Under the pieces are notes generated by a model. That model did no database searches and had not been told where the DNA came from. It was given only the letters and a program-made list of their open reading frames with translations. Position numbers and translations under genes: made by a program. A DNA stretch of 64,000 nucleotides from Streptomyces massasporeus (GTDB taxonomy: Bacteria > Actinomycetota > Actinomycetes > Streptomycetales > Streptomycetaceae), in assembly GCF_014648995.1 (NCBI RefSeq), contig NZ_BMSE01000001.1:744001-808000 (forward strand). The letters run 5' to 3'. Below are positions 49,664-61,632 of the stretch, one piece after another. The number at the start of each line of letters is the position of its first letter. The first letter of the stretch is position 1.

Positions 49664-50893
49664 ATGGCACAGCTGCGACAAGAGGTCGATCCGGGTGAGG
49701 CCGGGCTGGATCCGCAGGTGCTGGGTCGCCTGGACCGGCACTTCGCCCGGCTGGTCGATGAAGGACGTCTCCCGGGCTTCCTCGTGTCCGTCGCCCGGGG
49801 CGGGCGCGTCGCTCACCTCGCGACGCACGGCCGGCGCGACATCGCGGCCAAGCTCCCGGTCGAACCCGACACCCTGTGGCGGGTCTACTCCATGACGAAG
49901 CCGGTCACCGCGGTCGCCGCGCTGCTGCTCGTGGAGGAGGGCCGGCTGTCCCTGGACGACCCGGTCGCCGACCACCTGCCCGCGTTCGCCGACCCCCGGG
50001 TCTACGTCGGCGGCTCCGGGGCCGACGTCGAGACCCGCCCCGCCGACGGCCCGATACTCGTCCGGCATCTGATGACCCACACCTCGGGCCTGACCTTCGG
50101 CTTCTACCACGCCCACCCGGTCGACGCCCTGTACCGCGAGGCCCGCCTGGAGTCGTCGGTGCCGCCGGGTGCGGACCTGGCCGAGACCGTCGAGGTGTAC
50201 GCGAGCCTGCCGCTGCAGTTCGAGCCGGGCACCGAATGGAACTACTCGGTGGCCGCCAACGTCCTGGGCCGGATCATCGAGGTCGTGTCCGGGCAGCCGC
50301 TCGACGTGTTCTGCGCCGAGCGGATCTTCGGGCCGCTCGGCATGACGGACGCGGGCTTCCACGTCACGGACGCGCAGGCGCCCCGGCTCTCCGAGATGTA
50401 CGGGGAGAAGGAGGGCGGCGGCATCGAGCCCATCCCGGGGCTCCCGCTGCGCGGCCGGCCACGGTTCCTGTCGGGCAGCGGCGGCATGGTGTGCTCGGCC
50501 CACGACTACCACCGCTTCATGGAGATGCTGCGCCGCCGGGGCGAACTCGACGGCATGCGGCTGCTCGCCCCGCGGACCGTGGACCTGATGACCCGCAACC
50601 ACCTGCCCGGCGGAGCCGACCTGCGGGCCTTCGGCAGCCGCCCCGCCCACGACGAGCCCGGCAACGAGGGGCTCGGCTTCGGATTCAACTGCTCCGTGGT
50701 GATCGATCCGTCCCGCACCCTGGTGCCGACCGGGCTCGGCGCCTTCGGCTGGAGCGGGGTGGCCACCACGACGTTCTGGGTCGACCCGGGCCGCGATCTG
50801 ACGGTGCAGTTCATGACGCAGGTGCGGCCCAGGACCTCCCACTCGGTCTTCAAGGACCTCAAGCGGATGGTCCACGAGGCCCTGTCGGACTGA
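49664..50893 (+). CDS. serine hydrolase, beta-lactamase class C/esterase family
   Basis: A 409-residue penicillin-binding-fold hydrolase. WRVYSMTKPVTAVAALLLVE holds the SxxK motif with nucleophile Ser76, MTHTSGLTFG follows, and EWNYSVAANVLGRIIEVVSG gives the YxN-equivalent Tyr. No signal peptide, so it is probably a cytoplasmic esterase rather than a true beta-lactamase. ATG 49664 has GGGAGACG ahead. Its stop is 6 bp from the convergent saccharopine reductase gene. Confidence 0.9.
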   Translation: MAQLRQEVDPGEAGLDPQVLGRLDRHFARLVDEGRLPGFLVSVARGGRVAHLATHGRRDIAAKLPVEPDTLWRVYSMTKPVTAVAALLLVEEGRLSLDDPVADHLPAFADPRVYVGGSGADVETRPADGPILVRHLMTHTSGLTFGFYHAHPVDALYREARLESSVPPGADLAETVEVYASLPLQFEPGTEWNYSVAANVLGRIIEVVSGQPLDVFCAERIFGPLGMTDAGFHVTDAQAPRLSEMYGEKEGGGIEPIPGLPLRGRPRFLSGSGGMVCSAHDYHRFMEMLRRRGELDGMRLLAPRTVDLMTRNHLPGGADLRAFGSRPAHDEPGNEGLGFGFNCSVVIDPSRTLVPTGLGAFGWSGVATTTFWVDPGRDLTVQFMTQVRPRTSHSVFKDLKRMVHEALSD

Positions 50894-50899
50894 CGCCCG

Positions 50900-52054
50900 C
50901 TACCGGTCGACGCGGAGTGTGAACTCCACTCCCTCTCGGGCGAGTTCACCCAGCCACTGTTCGGACCGGGCGGCCGTCTCGGCGGCGCGGTTCAGGCCCG
51001 GCGGCAGGGAGCCGTCCAGGATGTGACGGACCCCGAGGGCGAGGGTCCGCGAGACGCAGCGGGCCATCGCGCTCTCCTCCGCGTCGCCCACCAGGTCCAG
51101 CAGGTAGCCGCCCGCCCAGGTCCGCCCGGACTCGGCCCGCACGTCCAGCGACACGGCGAGGACGACCCGGTCGTGGTCGTCGCCGGTGGTCGGGTAGGCG
51201 GCGGCCAGTTCCCGGGCCAGGGCGGCGATGCGGTCGTCGTCACCGGCCCTGAGCTCCTCGAAGACACCGTCCCAGGCGCGCAGCCAGCCCTCCAGCCGCA
51301 GGGTGCCGCGCACGAACGTCCGCGGTGTCCAGGCGTCCGGCAGCCCGTACTGCGCGACGAACGGGAGGCTGTCGCGGTTGGGGTAGACCTCGAAGGTCTC
51401 CCCGTCGACGAGATGCCGCCGGGTCGCCTCCCACGGCCGCTCGGCGACCGTCTCGGCACCGTCCTCGATGTAACGGGCCGGGGATCGCAGGGCGCCCAGG
51501 ACTCCCGCGGGTGCCCAGCTGAACCGGTAGGTGAAGTCGTTCGGGACGGCGGGGACTCCGCCGCAGTACGACGTGAGGGTGTACGAGGCGGGTGTGTCGT
51601 CGCCGATGACCTCCCGCGCCCGGGCGACCAGGGCGTGGGCGAAGAGGTGGTCGATGCCCGGGTCGAGCCCGGCCTCGGTGAGGACGACGAGCCCGGCCTT
51701 CCCGGCGGCCGGCACCTGCTCCAGCACCGCGTCCGACACGTAGCTGGAGCACGCGAAGTGCGCCCCCCGCCGTACGCACTCCGCGAGGAGTGGGGCGTGC
51801 TCGGGGGCGGGCAGCATCGACACGACGACATCGCCCGGCGTGAGTTCGGCGGCGAGCGCGGACAGGGTGTAGGCGCGGGGCTCGGCCCGTCCGGTGAGGC
51901 CCAGCCGGCCGAGGGCGTCGGCGGCCCGGCGCTCGGTGCGGTGCCAGAGCCGGACCCGCTCGGCCGTGTCGCACAGCGCCGCGAGACCGCTGCCCGTGGA
52001 CAGGCCGGCGCCGATCCAGTGAACGGTGCCGCTCGCCGCCGGTTCAGTGCTCAA
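50900..52054 (-). CDS. saccharopine reductase/dehydrogenase-like (LYS9 type)
   Basis: A 384-residue saccharopine dehydrogenase C-terminal-family enzyme. VHWIGAGLSTGSGLAALCD is the Rossmann motif, VVVSMLPAPEHAPLLAECVR and TEAGLDPGIDHLFAH are family blocks, and TSYCGGVPAV is the conserved substrate loop. TTG 52054 is chosen because GGGGGAG lies 4 bp ahead and homology begins there; it overlaps the LYS1-type gene by 11 bp, so the pair is translationally coupled. Together they would interconvert lysine plus 2-oxoglutarate, saccharopine and aminoadipate semialdehyde plus glutamate. Confidence 0.85.
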   Translation of the reverse strand: MSTEPAASGTVHWIGAGLSTGSGLAALCDTAERVRLWHRTERRAADALGRLGLTGRAEPRAYTLSALAAELTPGDVVVSMLPAPEHAPLLAECVRRGAHFACSSYVSDAVLEQVPAAGKAGLVVLTEAGLDPGIDHLFAHALVARAREVIGDDTPASYTLTSYCGGVPAVPNDFTYRFSWAPAGVLGALRSPARYIEDGAETVAERPWEATRRHLVDGETFEVYPNRDSLPFVAQYGLPDAWTPRTFVRGTLRLEGWLRAWDGVFEELRAGDDDRIAALARELAAAYPTTGDDHDRVVLAVSLDVRAESGRTWAGGYLLDLVGDAEESAMARCVSRTLALGVRHILDGSLPPGLNRAAETAARSEQWLGELAREGVEFTLRVDR

Positions 52055-53105
52055 GGGGCTCCCCCTTGTCGAGGCCGTGGGCGCGGGACGCGTCGCGGAA
52101 GCGGTCCAGGCAGCGCCCCCAAAGTCCAAAGACGCCGAAGTCGAGCAGGTGGGGCAGGAGGGCGGCCGAGAAGTCGGTGCTGGACTCCAGCGGCAGCAGG
52201 GAGGGCAGGTTGTCGATGGCGATGAGGTCGAGCGGGGGTGCGTCGCGCAGCCGCCGTACGGGCTCGTCCCAGGAGGTGGTGTCGCCGTACACCGGGAGGA
52301 CGTTGAGCGGGGAACCGACGTCGCAGGTCACGTCGCACAGGGTGCGCAGGCGGCGGTCCGGGGTGTCGAGGTCCTGCTCGCGCAGGAAGGGCGGGACGGG
52401 AGTGGTGGCGAGCACCGCGTTCACCATCACGTCGTGCCGCAGCAGGGCCGGCCGGTCCAGGTCCCGCGTCTCGGCGAGGTCCCAGCAGGTGGGGTCGACA
52501 CCGGCGGTGGCGAAGGCCGCGCGGGCACCGCGGCCGCTGCGGCCCAGGGCGCCGATGACGAGGCCCGTGAACGCGGCGTCGTCGGCGGCGGGCTTCAGCG
52601 CCTCGTCCAGGTCTTCCTTGGTGGTCGGCGTCAGGGGCGCCCGCAGCCGGCCCCGCTGCCGGAGCACGGCGAGGGCGGCGCCCAGATAGCCGGCCCAGAA
52701 ACCGAAGGCCGCCAGGCGTCGTCCGGTGTCGTCCACCAGGTACTCAAGGTCGAACAGCGCCCCGCCCCCGGCGGCGAACCGGCCCAGCAGCTCCGCCGCT
52801 CCCGGCTGGTCCTTGTAGGCGTGGCCGAAGAAGATGTGCCGGTGCGTCAGCTCGGCCGGGTCCTCGGGCAGTTCCTTCAGGCCGAGCACGACGGCGTCCC
52901 GAGGTGCCGTCACCCAGGAGCCCGCTGGGGCGACGCGGCAGCCGGCCGCCTCGTACTCCTCGATCGGGAAGACCCGCTGCGGGGACTCCTCGACGGTCAG
53001 TTCCACTCCGTTCCCGACGAGCCGCCGGGCGTCGTCGGGAACGATCGGAGTGCGTCGCTCGGTCGTGCGGGCCTCGTGGCGCAGCCACAGATGCAGCTCG
53101 GTCAT
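52044..53105 (-). CDS. saccharopine dehydrogenase, lysine-forming (yeast LYS1 type)
   Basis: A 353-residue protein close in length and order to yeast Lys1. The N-terminal alanine-dehydrogenase-like domain has LGLKELPED and FFGHAYKDQPG, matching the Lys and His of the yeast active site (GLKEMP, HCYKDQ); VIGALGRSGRGARAAF binds NAD and AIDNLPSLLPLESS is a Lys1 signature near the end. Direction could be lysine breakdown via saccharopine. ATG 53105 is chosen at the onset of homology, with GGAGG about 10 bp ahead. Rare in bacteria. Confidence 0.88.
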   Translation of the reverse strand: MTELHLWLRHEARTTERRTPIVPDDARRLVGNGVELTVEESPQRVFPIEEYEAAGCRVAPAGSWVTAPRDAVVLGLKELPEDPAELTHRHIFFGHAYKDQPGAAELLGRFAAGGGALFDLEYLVDDTGRRLAAFGFWAGYLGAALAVLRQRGRLRAPLTPTTKEDLDEALKPAADDAAFTGLVIGALGRSGRGARAAFATAGVDPTCWDLAETRDLDRPALLRHDVMVNAVLATTPVPPFLREQDLDTPDRRLRTLCDVTCDVGSPLNVLPVYGDTTSWDEPVRRLRDAPPLDLIAIDNLPSLLPLESSTDFSAALLPHLLDFGVFGLWGRCLDRFRDASRAHGLDKGEPLEH

Positions 53106-53128
53106 ACCTGGTGGGCCTCCGGCGTGAG

Positions 53129-53152
53129 GCGTCGGCCGCTGGGGGCCGACGC
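53129..53152 (-). terminator. hairpin between ribA-like and saccharopine genes
   Basis: GCGTCGGCC and GGCCGACGC form a perfect 9-bp stem with a six-base loop, about 95 bp after the ribA-like stop and 24 bp before the saccharopine start on the same strand. A likely terminator of the former. Confidence 0.55.
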
Positions 53153-53247
53153 TCAAGGGGCGGACACCCACGAAGCGTACGCGGCCCGCCTGCGGGTCGC
53201 GCACGGATTCGCCCAGGTCACGTCGGGAACCGGAACCGGCCGAGGGG

Positions 53248-53907
53248 TCAGGAGGAGCTGACCACGGCGTCCAGGTGGGGCAGGTGGTGGTCCAGCCGCT
53301 CCCGCTTGGTGCGCAGATAGGTGATGTTGTTCTCGCACGGCGGGATCAGCAGCGGCACCGTCTCGGCGACGGTGATGCCGTGGTCCACCAGCGCCTCGCG
53401 CTTGCGCGGGTTGTTGGACATCAGCCGCACGGACCGCACGCCCAGGTCGTCCAGGATCCGGGCGGCGACGCCGTAGTCGCGGGCGTCGACCGGCAGGCCG
53501 AGGGCGAGGTTGGCCTCGACGGTGTCCAGGCCCTCCGCCTGCAGGGCCATCGCGCGGAGCTTGGCGAGCAGGCCGATGCCGCGGCCTTCATGCCCTCTGA
53601 GGTAGACCACGACACCGGCTCCTTCGGCGACGACCGCGCGCAGGGCGGCGTCGAGCTGGTCGCCGCACTCGCAGTGCTGGGAGCCGAAGGCGTCGCCGGT
53701 CAGGCACTCCGAGTGCAGCCGGATGAGGACGTCGTCCGTGCCGATCTCCCCGTAGACCAGCGCCACCTGTTCGTCACCGCGGTCGTGGTCCAGGTAACCG
53801 ACCGCCTGGAATTTCCCGTACACGGTGGGCAGGGGGGCATTCACGACGCGTTCCACGCCGGTCCGCTGCGTCGACTTCTTGCCGAGTACGCCAACTTTTT
53901 CTGTCAT
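53248..53907 (-). CDS. GTP cyclohydrolase II homologue with Met120, probably FAPy-forming
   Basis: A 219-residue stand-alone GTP cyclohydrolase II. HSECLTGDAFGSQHCECGDQ contains the zinc Cys68, Cys79 and Cys81; YLRGHEGRGIGLLAKLRAMA is the GTP and catalytic region. In normal enzymes the last motif reads KIRAYALQ (E. coli Tyr105), here KLRAMALQ, Met120. From memory, the S. coelicolor paralogue SCO6655 has this same Tyr-to-Met change and stops at the formylamino-pyrimidine (FAPy) nucleotide instead of the deformylated one. No rib genes adjoin. It is divergent, by only 41 bp, from a creatininase-family gene that could remove the formyl group. Start has AGGAA ahead. Confidence 0.93.
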   Translation of the reverse strand: MTEKVGVLGKKSTQRTGVERVVNAPLPTVYGKFQAVGYLDHDRGDEQVALVYGEIGTDDVLIRLHSECLTGDAFGSQHCECGDQLDAALRAVVAEGAGVVVYLRGHEGRGIGLLAKLRAMALQAEGLDTVEANLALGLPVDARDYGVAARILDDLGVRSVRLMSNNPRKREALVDHGITVAETVPLLIPPCENNITYLRTKRERLDHHLPHLDAVVSSS

Positions 53908-53948
53908 GATTCTCGAGTTCCTAAGCAGAGACGAAAGGCCGTGACGTT

Positions 53949-54677
53949 ATGAGTGATCTGGTGCCGGCGGACACCACGGAAGACGTACGGACGCGGGGCG
54001 CCGGTGTCTCACGGCAGGTCGCGGTGCTTCCCGTGGGGAGCTTCGAGCAGCACGGTGCGTACCTCCCGCTGGCGACCGACACGCTCGTCGCCTGTGCCGT
54101 CGCGCGGGAGATAGCCGGCGCGTACCCGGTGCACCTCCTTCCTCCGGTGACGATCTCGTGCTCGCACGAGCACGCGGCCTGGCCGGGGACCGTCAGCATC
54201 TCCTCGGTGACCCTTCATGCGGTGGTACGGGACATTGCGGCTTCGCTCCGCCGGTCCGGGGTCGACACCCTGGTGGTGGTCAACGGGCACGGCGGCAACT
54301 ACGTACTGGGCAACGTGGTTCAGGAATCCTCCGCCCGCGGCGAGCGGATGGCGCTCTTCCCGGCCGCGGAGGACTGGGAGGCGGCGCGCGAGCGGGCGGG
54401 TGTGTTCACCTCGCTGCTCACCGACATGCACGCGGGGGAAATCGAGACCTCCATCCTTCTGCACGCTCATCCCGAAATGCTCCGACCCGGTTATGAGACT
54501 TCCGATTTCGTCGCTGACGACCGGCGTCATCTGCTCACCCTCGGCATGTCCGGCTATACCGATTCCGGTGTCATCGGCCGTCCTTCGCTGGGTTCGGCGG
54601 AAAAAGGGAAGGAACTCCTGGCGAGCCTCGCGGATTCCTTCGGGGCGTATTTCTCGATGCTGACCTCCGACGCGTAG
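53949..54677 (+). CDS. creatininase-family amidohydrolase, candidate FAPy deformylase
   Basis: A 242-residue creatininase-fold metal hydrolase. LPVGSFEQHGAYLPLATDTL, VVNGHGGNYVLGN and DMHAGEIETS are the three metal-binding blocks, all with their Glu, His and Asp intact. The family includes creatininase, MftE peptidase and archaeal ArfB, which deformylates the FAPy nucleotide in flavin and F420 synthesis. Its place beside a FAPy-forming cyclohydrolase makes the ArfB-like role the best guess. GAAAGG precedes the ATG. Its last 124 bp overlap, antisense, the 3' end of the flippase gene. Confidence 0.88.
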   Translation: MSDLVPADTTEDVRTRGAGVSRQVAVLPVGSFEQHGAYLPLATDTLVACAVAREIAGAYPVHLLPPVTISCSHEHAAWPGTVSISSVTLHAVVRDIAASLRRSGVDTLVVVNGHGGNYVLGNVVQESSARGERMALFPAAEDWEAARERAGVFTSLLTDMHAGEIETSILLHAHPEMLRPGYETSDFVADDRRHLLTLGMSGYTDSGVIGRPSLGSAEKGKELLASLADSFGAYFSMLTSDA

Positions 54678-55906
54678 TCACCCTGCGGCGCAGGGGCGGG
54701 TGCCGGGGCTTGAGCGGTGGCCCCGGCCCGCACGCCCGCGTACCAGCGGGCGACGAGCACGATCAGGCCGGGCAGGCTGGCCACGAGGCTGAGCACCCCG
54801 TAGACGACCGCGACGGCCAGCCCCCGGCCGGCGCCCAGGCCGGCGGCGCCGAACGCCCAGGCGGTGACGCCCTCCCGGGGCCCCCAGCCGCCGACGTTGA
54901 GCGGCAGGCCCATCGCCAGCAGGGCGAGAACGGCGAGCGGCAGCAGGACGGCCACGGAGGCGGCGGTCCCGGCGACACGGGCGGCGAGTACGAACATCGC
55001 GACGTAACCTGCCAGCACCACCACGGAGGAGACAACCACTCCGGGCCCGTTCTCCCGTGACAACAGCCCGTGGCGGGTTTCGGCGAGGGCTGCGCGCAGC
55101 CTGCGGCCACGCCGGGAGGGTGCCGTGCGGTTCATGCGCAGGGCCAGGACGACGGCGAGTGCCCCGAGGACGGCCAGGGCCGCGAGCGGGGCGATGTGCC
55201 GGGCCTCGGTCAGCACCGGGGACGGCATGGTCAGCAGGACGACGGCCCCGACGGCGAGCAACGCGATCTGCCCGGCGGCCCGTTCGAGGACGACGGCCTT
55301 CACGCCCCGCCGCACGTCCCCCTCACTCTGCCCGTGCCGCACGGCCCGGTGCACATCGCCGAGGACGCCGCCGGGCAGGGCCGCGTTCAGGAACAGGGCG
55401 CGGTAGTAGTCCGCGACGGCCGGCCCGAACGGCAGCCGGATCCTGAGTCCCCGGGCCACGATCGCCCACCGCCACGCGCTGCACACGGTGGTGACGAGGC
55501 CGATGCCGAGCGCGAGCAGCAGCGACATCCCGTCGATCCGCCGCAGCCCGTCCAGGAAGACACCGGTGCCGAGCCGCCAGAACAGCACGCCCAGGATGGC
55601 GATTCCGGCGACGGTGCCGAGGTGCGTACGGACCTTGGGAGAGCCGAGGCGGGCCAGGGCCGTACGGAGGGGGCCGGGCGCACGGGTGCCCACCGGGGTG
55701 GTGCCGACCGGGGCTTCGGCCTTTCGGCCCAGGGCGGCGGGCTCGCTCCTGTCGCCGGCGGCCGGGCGCGGCACGACCGCGTCCGCCCGGCCCGTGACCG
55801 CCGCACCGGATGCCGCGGGCACCCGGACACCGCCCGCGTTCGCGGGCACCCGGGGGTTGTCCGTGGGCGTGGTGCGCGGGCGCGTTCCCGTCGCCTGGGG
55901 GCTCAT
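54554..55906 (-). CDS. flippase-like membrane protein (UPF0104/lysylphosphatidylglycerol synthase TM family)
   Basis: A 450-residue protein. The first 100 residues are low-complexity and Pro/Ala/Gly/Arg-rich; then about eight transmembrane helices with family blocks WRWAIVARGLRI, YYRALFLNAALPGGVLGDVH and GLPLNVGGWGPREGVTAWAF. The family (AglD/MprF N-terminal) moves lipids or isoprenoid-linked sugars across membranes. ATG overlaps the methyltransferase stop (ATGA). The C-terminal 40 residues lie antisense to the creatininase gene. With the glycosyltransferase it suggests a lipid-linked product. Confidence 0.85.
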   Translation of the reverse strand: MSPQATGTRPRTTPTDNPRVPANAGGVRVPAASGAAVTGRADAVVPRPAAGDRSEPAALGRKAEAPVGTTPVGTRAPGPLRTALARLGSPKVRTHLGTVAGIAILGVLFWRLGTGVFLDGLRRIDGMSLLLALGIGLVTTVCSAWRWAIVARGLRIRLPFGPAVADYYRALFLNAALPGGVLGDVHRAVRHGQSEGDVRRGVKAVVLERAAGQIALLAVGAVVLLTMPSPVLTEARHIAPLAALAVLGALAVVLALRMNRTAPSRRGRRLRAALAETRHGLLSRENGPGVVVSSVVVLAGYVAMFVLAARVAGTAASVAVLLPLAVLALLAMGLPLNVGGWGPREGVTAWAFGAAGLGAGRGLAVAVVYGVLSLVASLPGLIVLVARWYAGVRAGATAQAPAPAPAPQGDYASEVSIEKYAPKESARLARSSFPFSAEPSEGRPMTPESV

Positions 55907-57071
55907 GACGCTCCGCCCCCCGGCCGGGACAGGGCCAGGAGGTCGACGTGGTGGACGGTGACGCGCAGCTCGCCCGCGGCGAGGGCGGCCAGCCGGTTGG
56001 TCAGGTAGACGTCTGCCTCGGCGCGCAGCTCGGGGCGCTCCTCGACGGCGGCGCCGACCCAGCCGCGCAGCCACTGCTCGGTCAGCGCGGCCTGCTCGGG
56101 GCCCAGCCGCCAGGGGCTCGGGTGCAGCCGTACGGTCGCACCGTGCTCGGAGAACGCCTCCGCCGCCGCCGTGACCGCGTCGGGGCCGAGCAGGCCGTCG
56201 CGGCGCTGGTGGTCGTTGAACGCCTGGGTCAGCTCGGCGTCCAGCGGGTGGGACGGGGTCAGTTCGACCCGCCCTGCGACGGACAGCGTCAGCAGGGCGG
56301 GGCAGCCGGCGCCGGTGCACGCGGCGGCGAGGGTGTCGATCTCCTCCCGGGTGAGGACGTCCAGCAGGGCGGACGCGGTCACCAGGGACGCGCCTTGCAG
56401 GGCGTCCGGGGTGAGTCGGGCGACGTCGCCGCGGCGCGTCTCCACGGTGACCCGGCTGCCGTCGGCGGCCGAGCGCGGTGAGGAGACGGCGGCGAAGTGC
56501 AGCAGGTAGGGGTCGCGGTCGTGCAGGATCCAGTGCTGGGCGCCGTCCAGCCGGGGCGCGAGCCAGCGGCCCATCGAGCCGGTGCCGCAGCCCAGGTCGT
56601 GGATGACGACGCCCGACTTGCCCGGCATGTTGGCGAGCCGGATCCGCAGCGGGTCGAGCAGGTCGTGCGCCCGCCCGGCGGCGTCGGCCGGTTCCCGCAG
56701 CTCCAGCCACTCGGGCGCGTACCGGGGCGGATCGTCCGGGTCGGCCTCACGCAGTTTGACGGTCGGCCGCGAGCCGGGCTTGCCGCTCGGGCCGGCGCCG
56801 GGGATGACGGCGCCGGGGACGTGCCCCGGGCCGAACGCCACGCTGGAGCCGAGACCGGGGACCGCGGCGTGCTCGGTCGACCGGGCTGCGGACTCGCCGC
56901 CGATGCGCCCGGACTGCCCGCCGGAAACCACACCTTGAACGCCCGCTGCGATGGCCTGCCCCGAGCCGGGCTTCGTGCCCGGCACCGCGCTGTCCGTCAC
57001 GCCCGTGACCTCCCTCGGTCCGGGCTGCGCCGGTATCGCCCCGCCCTGCTGGGTCGTCGTCGCCGGGTTCG

Positions 57072-57075
<4 letters not shown>
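55903..57075 (-). CDS. SAM-dependent methyltransferase with long disordered N-terminus
   Basis: A 390-residue class I methyltransferase. SGVVIHDLGCGTGSMGRWLA at about residues 155-174 is the SAM-binding motif I, with LHDRDPYLL as the acidic motif II. The first 105 residues are Gly/Pro/Ser-rich and without predicted fold. It overlaps the GT4 gene and the flippase gene by 4 bp each. The methyl acceptor is unknown; a sugar, a pyrimidine/pterin or a lipid head group are all possible here. Confidence 0.87.
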
Positions 57076-60693
<3,618 letters not shown>

Positions 60694-60713
60694 CGCCCGG
60701 CCGCCCTCGCCGA

Positions 60714-61094
60714 TCAGGTGCCGAAGCGCCCTCGGGCCGCCTCGATGTGCGGGAGGTACTGGTGGGTCCAGCCGCAGATCGCGTCGACCGTGGCACGCAG
60801 GGCGCGGCCCGGTTCGGTGAGCGTGTACTCGACCTTGGGCGGCACGGTGGGGTGCACCTTCCGGTCGACCAGGCCGTTGCGCTCCAGCATCCGCAGGTTC
60901 TGCGTGAGCATCTTGTGGCTGACGCCCTCGACCTCGTCGCGCAACTCGCTGAAGCGCAGGGTGCGTTCCCCGAGCGCCTCGATGATCAACAGAGCCCACT
61001 TGTTGGCCACGTCGGAGAAGATCTCCCGGGCCAGGGAGTCCGCCCGCCGCAGGTCCGCGTTCTCGGGCAGGTCTCTCAACTGCTTGGTCACCAT
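60714..61094 (-). CDS. HxlR-family transcriptional regulator
   Basis: A 126-residue winged-helix protein: DVANKWALLIIEALGERTLR, SHKMLTQNLRMLERNGLVDR and VEYTLTEPGRAL are HxlR hallmarks. HxlR proteins sense electrophiles or act as switches for a divergent gene. It is divergent from RidA by 127 bp; CGGTT-n7-AACCG at 61150-61166 is a possible site. Confidence 0.9.
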   Translation of the reverse strand: MVTKQLRDLPENADLRRADSLAREIFSDVANKWALLIIEALGERTLRFSELRDEVEGVSHKMLTQNLRMLERNGLVDRKVHPTVPPKVEYTLTEPGRALRATVDAICGWTHQYLPHIEAARGRFGT

Positions 61095-61221
61095 CTGGTT
61101 CCCCAGTCACCGAAAAGTGCGTTCTTCCAGGTCGGCGTTCACTCTCCTACGGTTTCCGAGTAACCGCAAGAGAGCACGGGCCGTTGCCCGCGGTCCGTGC
61201 CCGACGGAAGGAACACGCACC

Positions 61222-61623
61222 ATGACCACGCTCGACGTCTACGACCACGGCATACCGGCCGAGGGCCACTTCGGCTACGCCCAGGCGATCAGGTCCGGTG
61301 ACCTGGTCCACGTCTCGGGGCAGCTCTCGTTCGACGAGGCGGGCGCCTTCGACCCCGAGGACGACGTCGCCGCCCAGCTCGACCGGACCTACGTCAACCT
61401 CGACAGGGTCCTGGCCCACTACGGCGCCACCCGCAACCAGATCGTCTCCCAGACGCTGTACGCGGTGGACCTCGTGCGGAACGCCGAGGTGGTCGCCCAG
61501 GGCAACCGGGCGTACTTCGGCACCCACCGTCCGGTCAGCACGGCCCTCGGTGTCACCGAACTGACCTTCCCCGGGCAGCTCGTCGAGATCAGCTGCGTGA
61601 TCGACATGAGGCTGCCCGCCTGA
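61222..61623 (+). CDS. RidA-family (YjgF) enamine/imine deaminase-like protein
   Basis: A 133-residue Rid protein: YAQAIRSGDLVHVSGQLSFD, QLDRTYVNLDRVLAHYGATR and RPVSTALGVTELTFPGQLVE. The conserved Arg of the deaminating RidA subfamily is not clearly in place (GVTELTFPGQLVEI), so it may be a Rid1-7 type of other function. ATG with GAAGGA ahead. Ends 9 bp before the convergent binding-protein gene. Confidence 0.9.
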   Translation: MTTLDVYDHGIPAEGHFGYAQAIRSGDLVHVSGQLSFDEAGAFDPEDDVAAQLDRTYVNLDRVLAHYGATRNQIVSQTLYAVDLVRNAEVVAQGNRAYFGTHRPVSTALGVTELTFPGQLVEISCVIDMRLPA

Positions 61624-61632
61624 ACCGGCCCG

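Noticed and set aside
49664..50893. A beta-lactam resistance gene
   Set aside because: No signal peptide and esterase-like spacing of motifs; more likely an intracellular esterase.
53248..53907. The housekeeping riboflavin enzyme
   Set aside because: No ribD, ribE, ribH or lumazine-pathway gene adjoins and the catalytic Tyr is replaced by Met.
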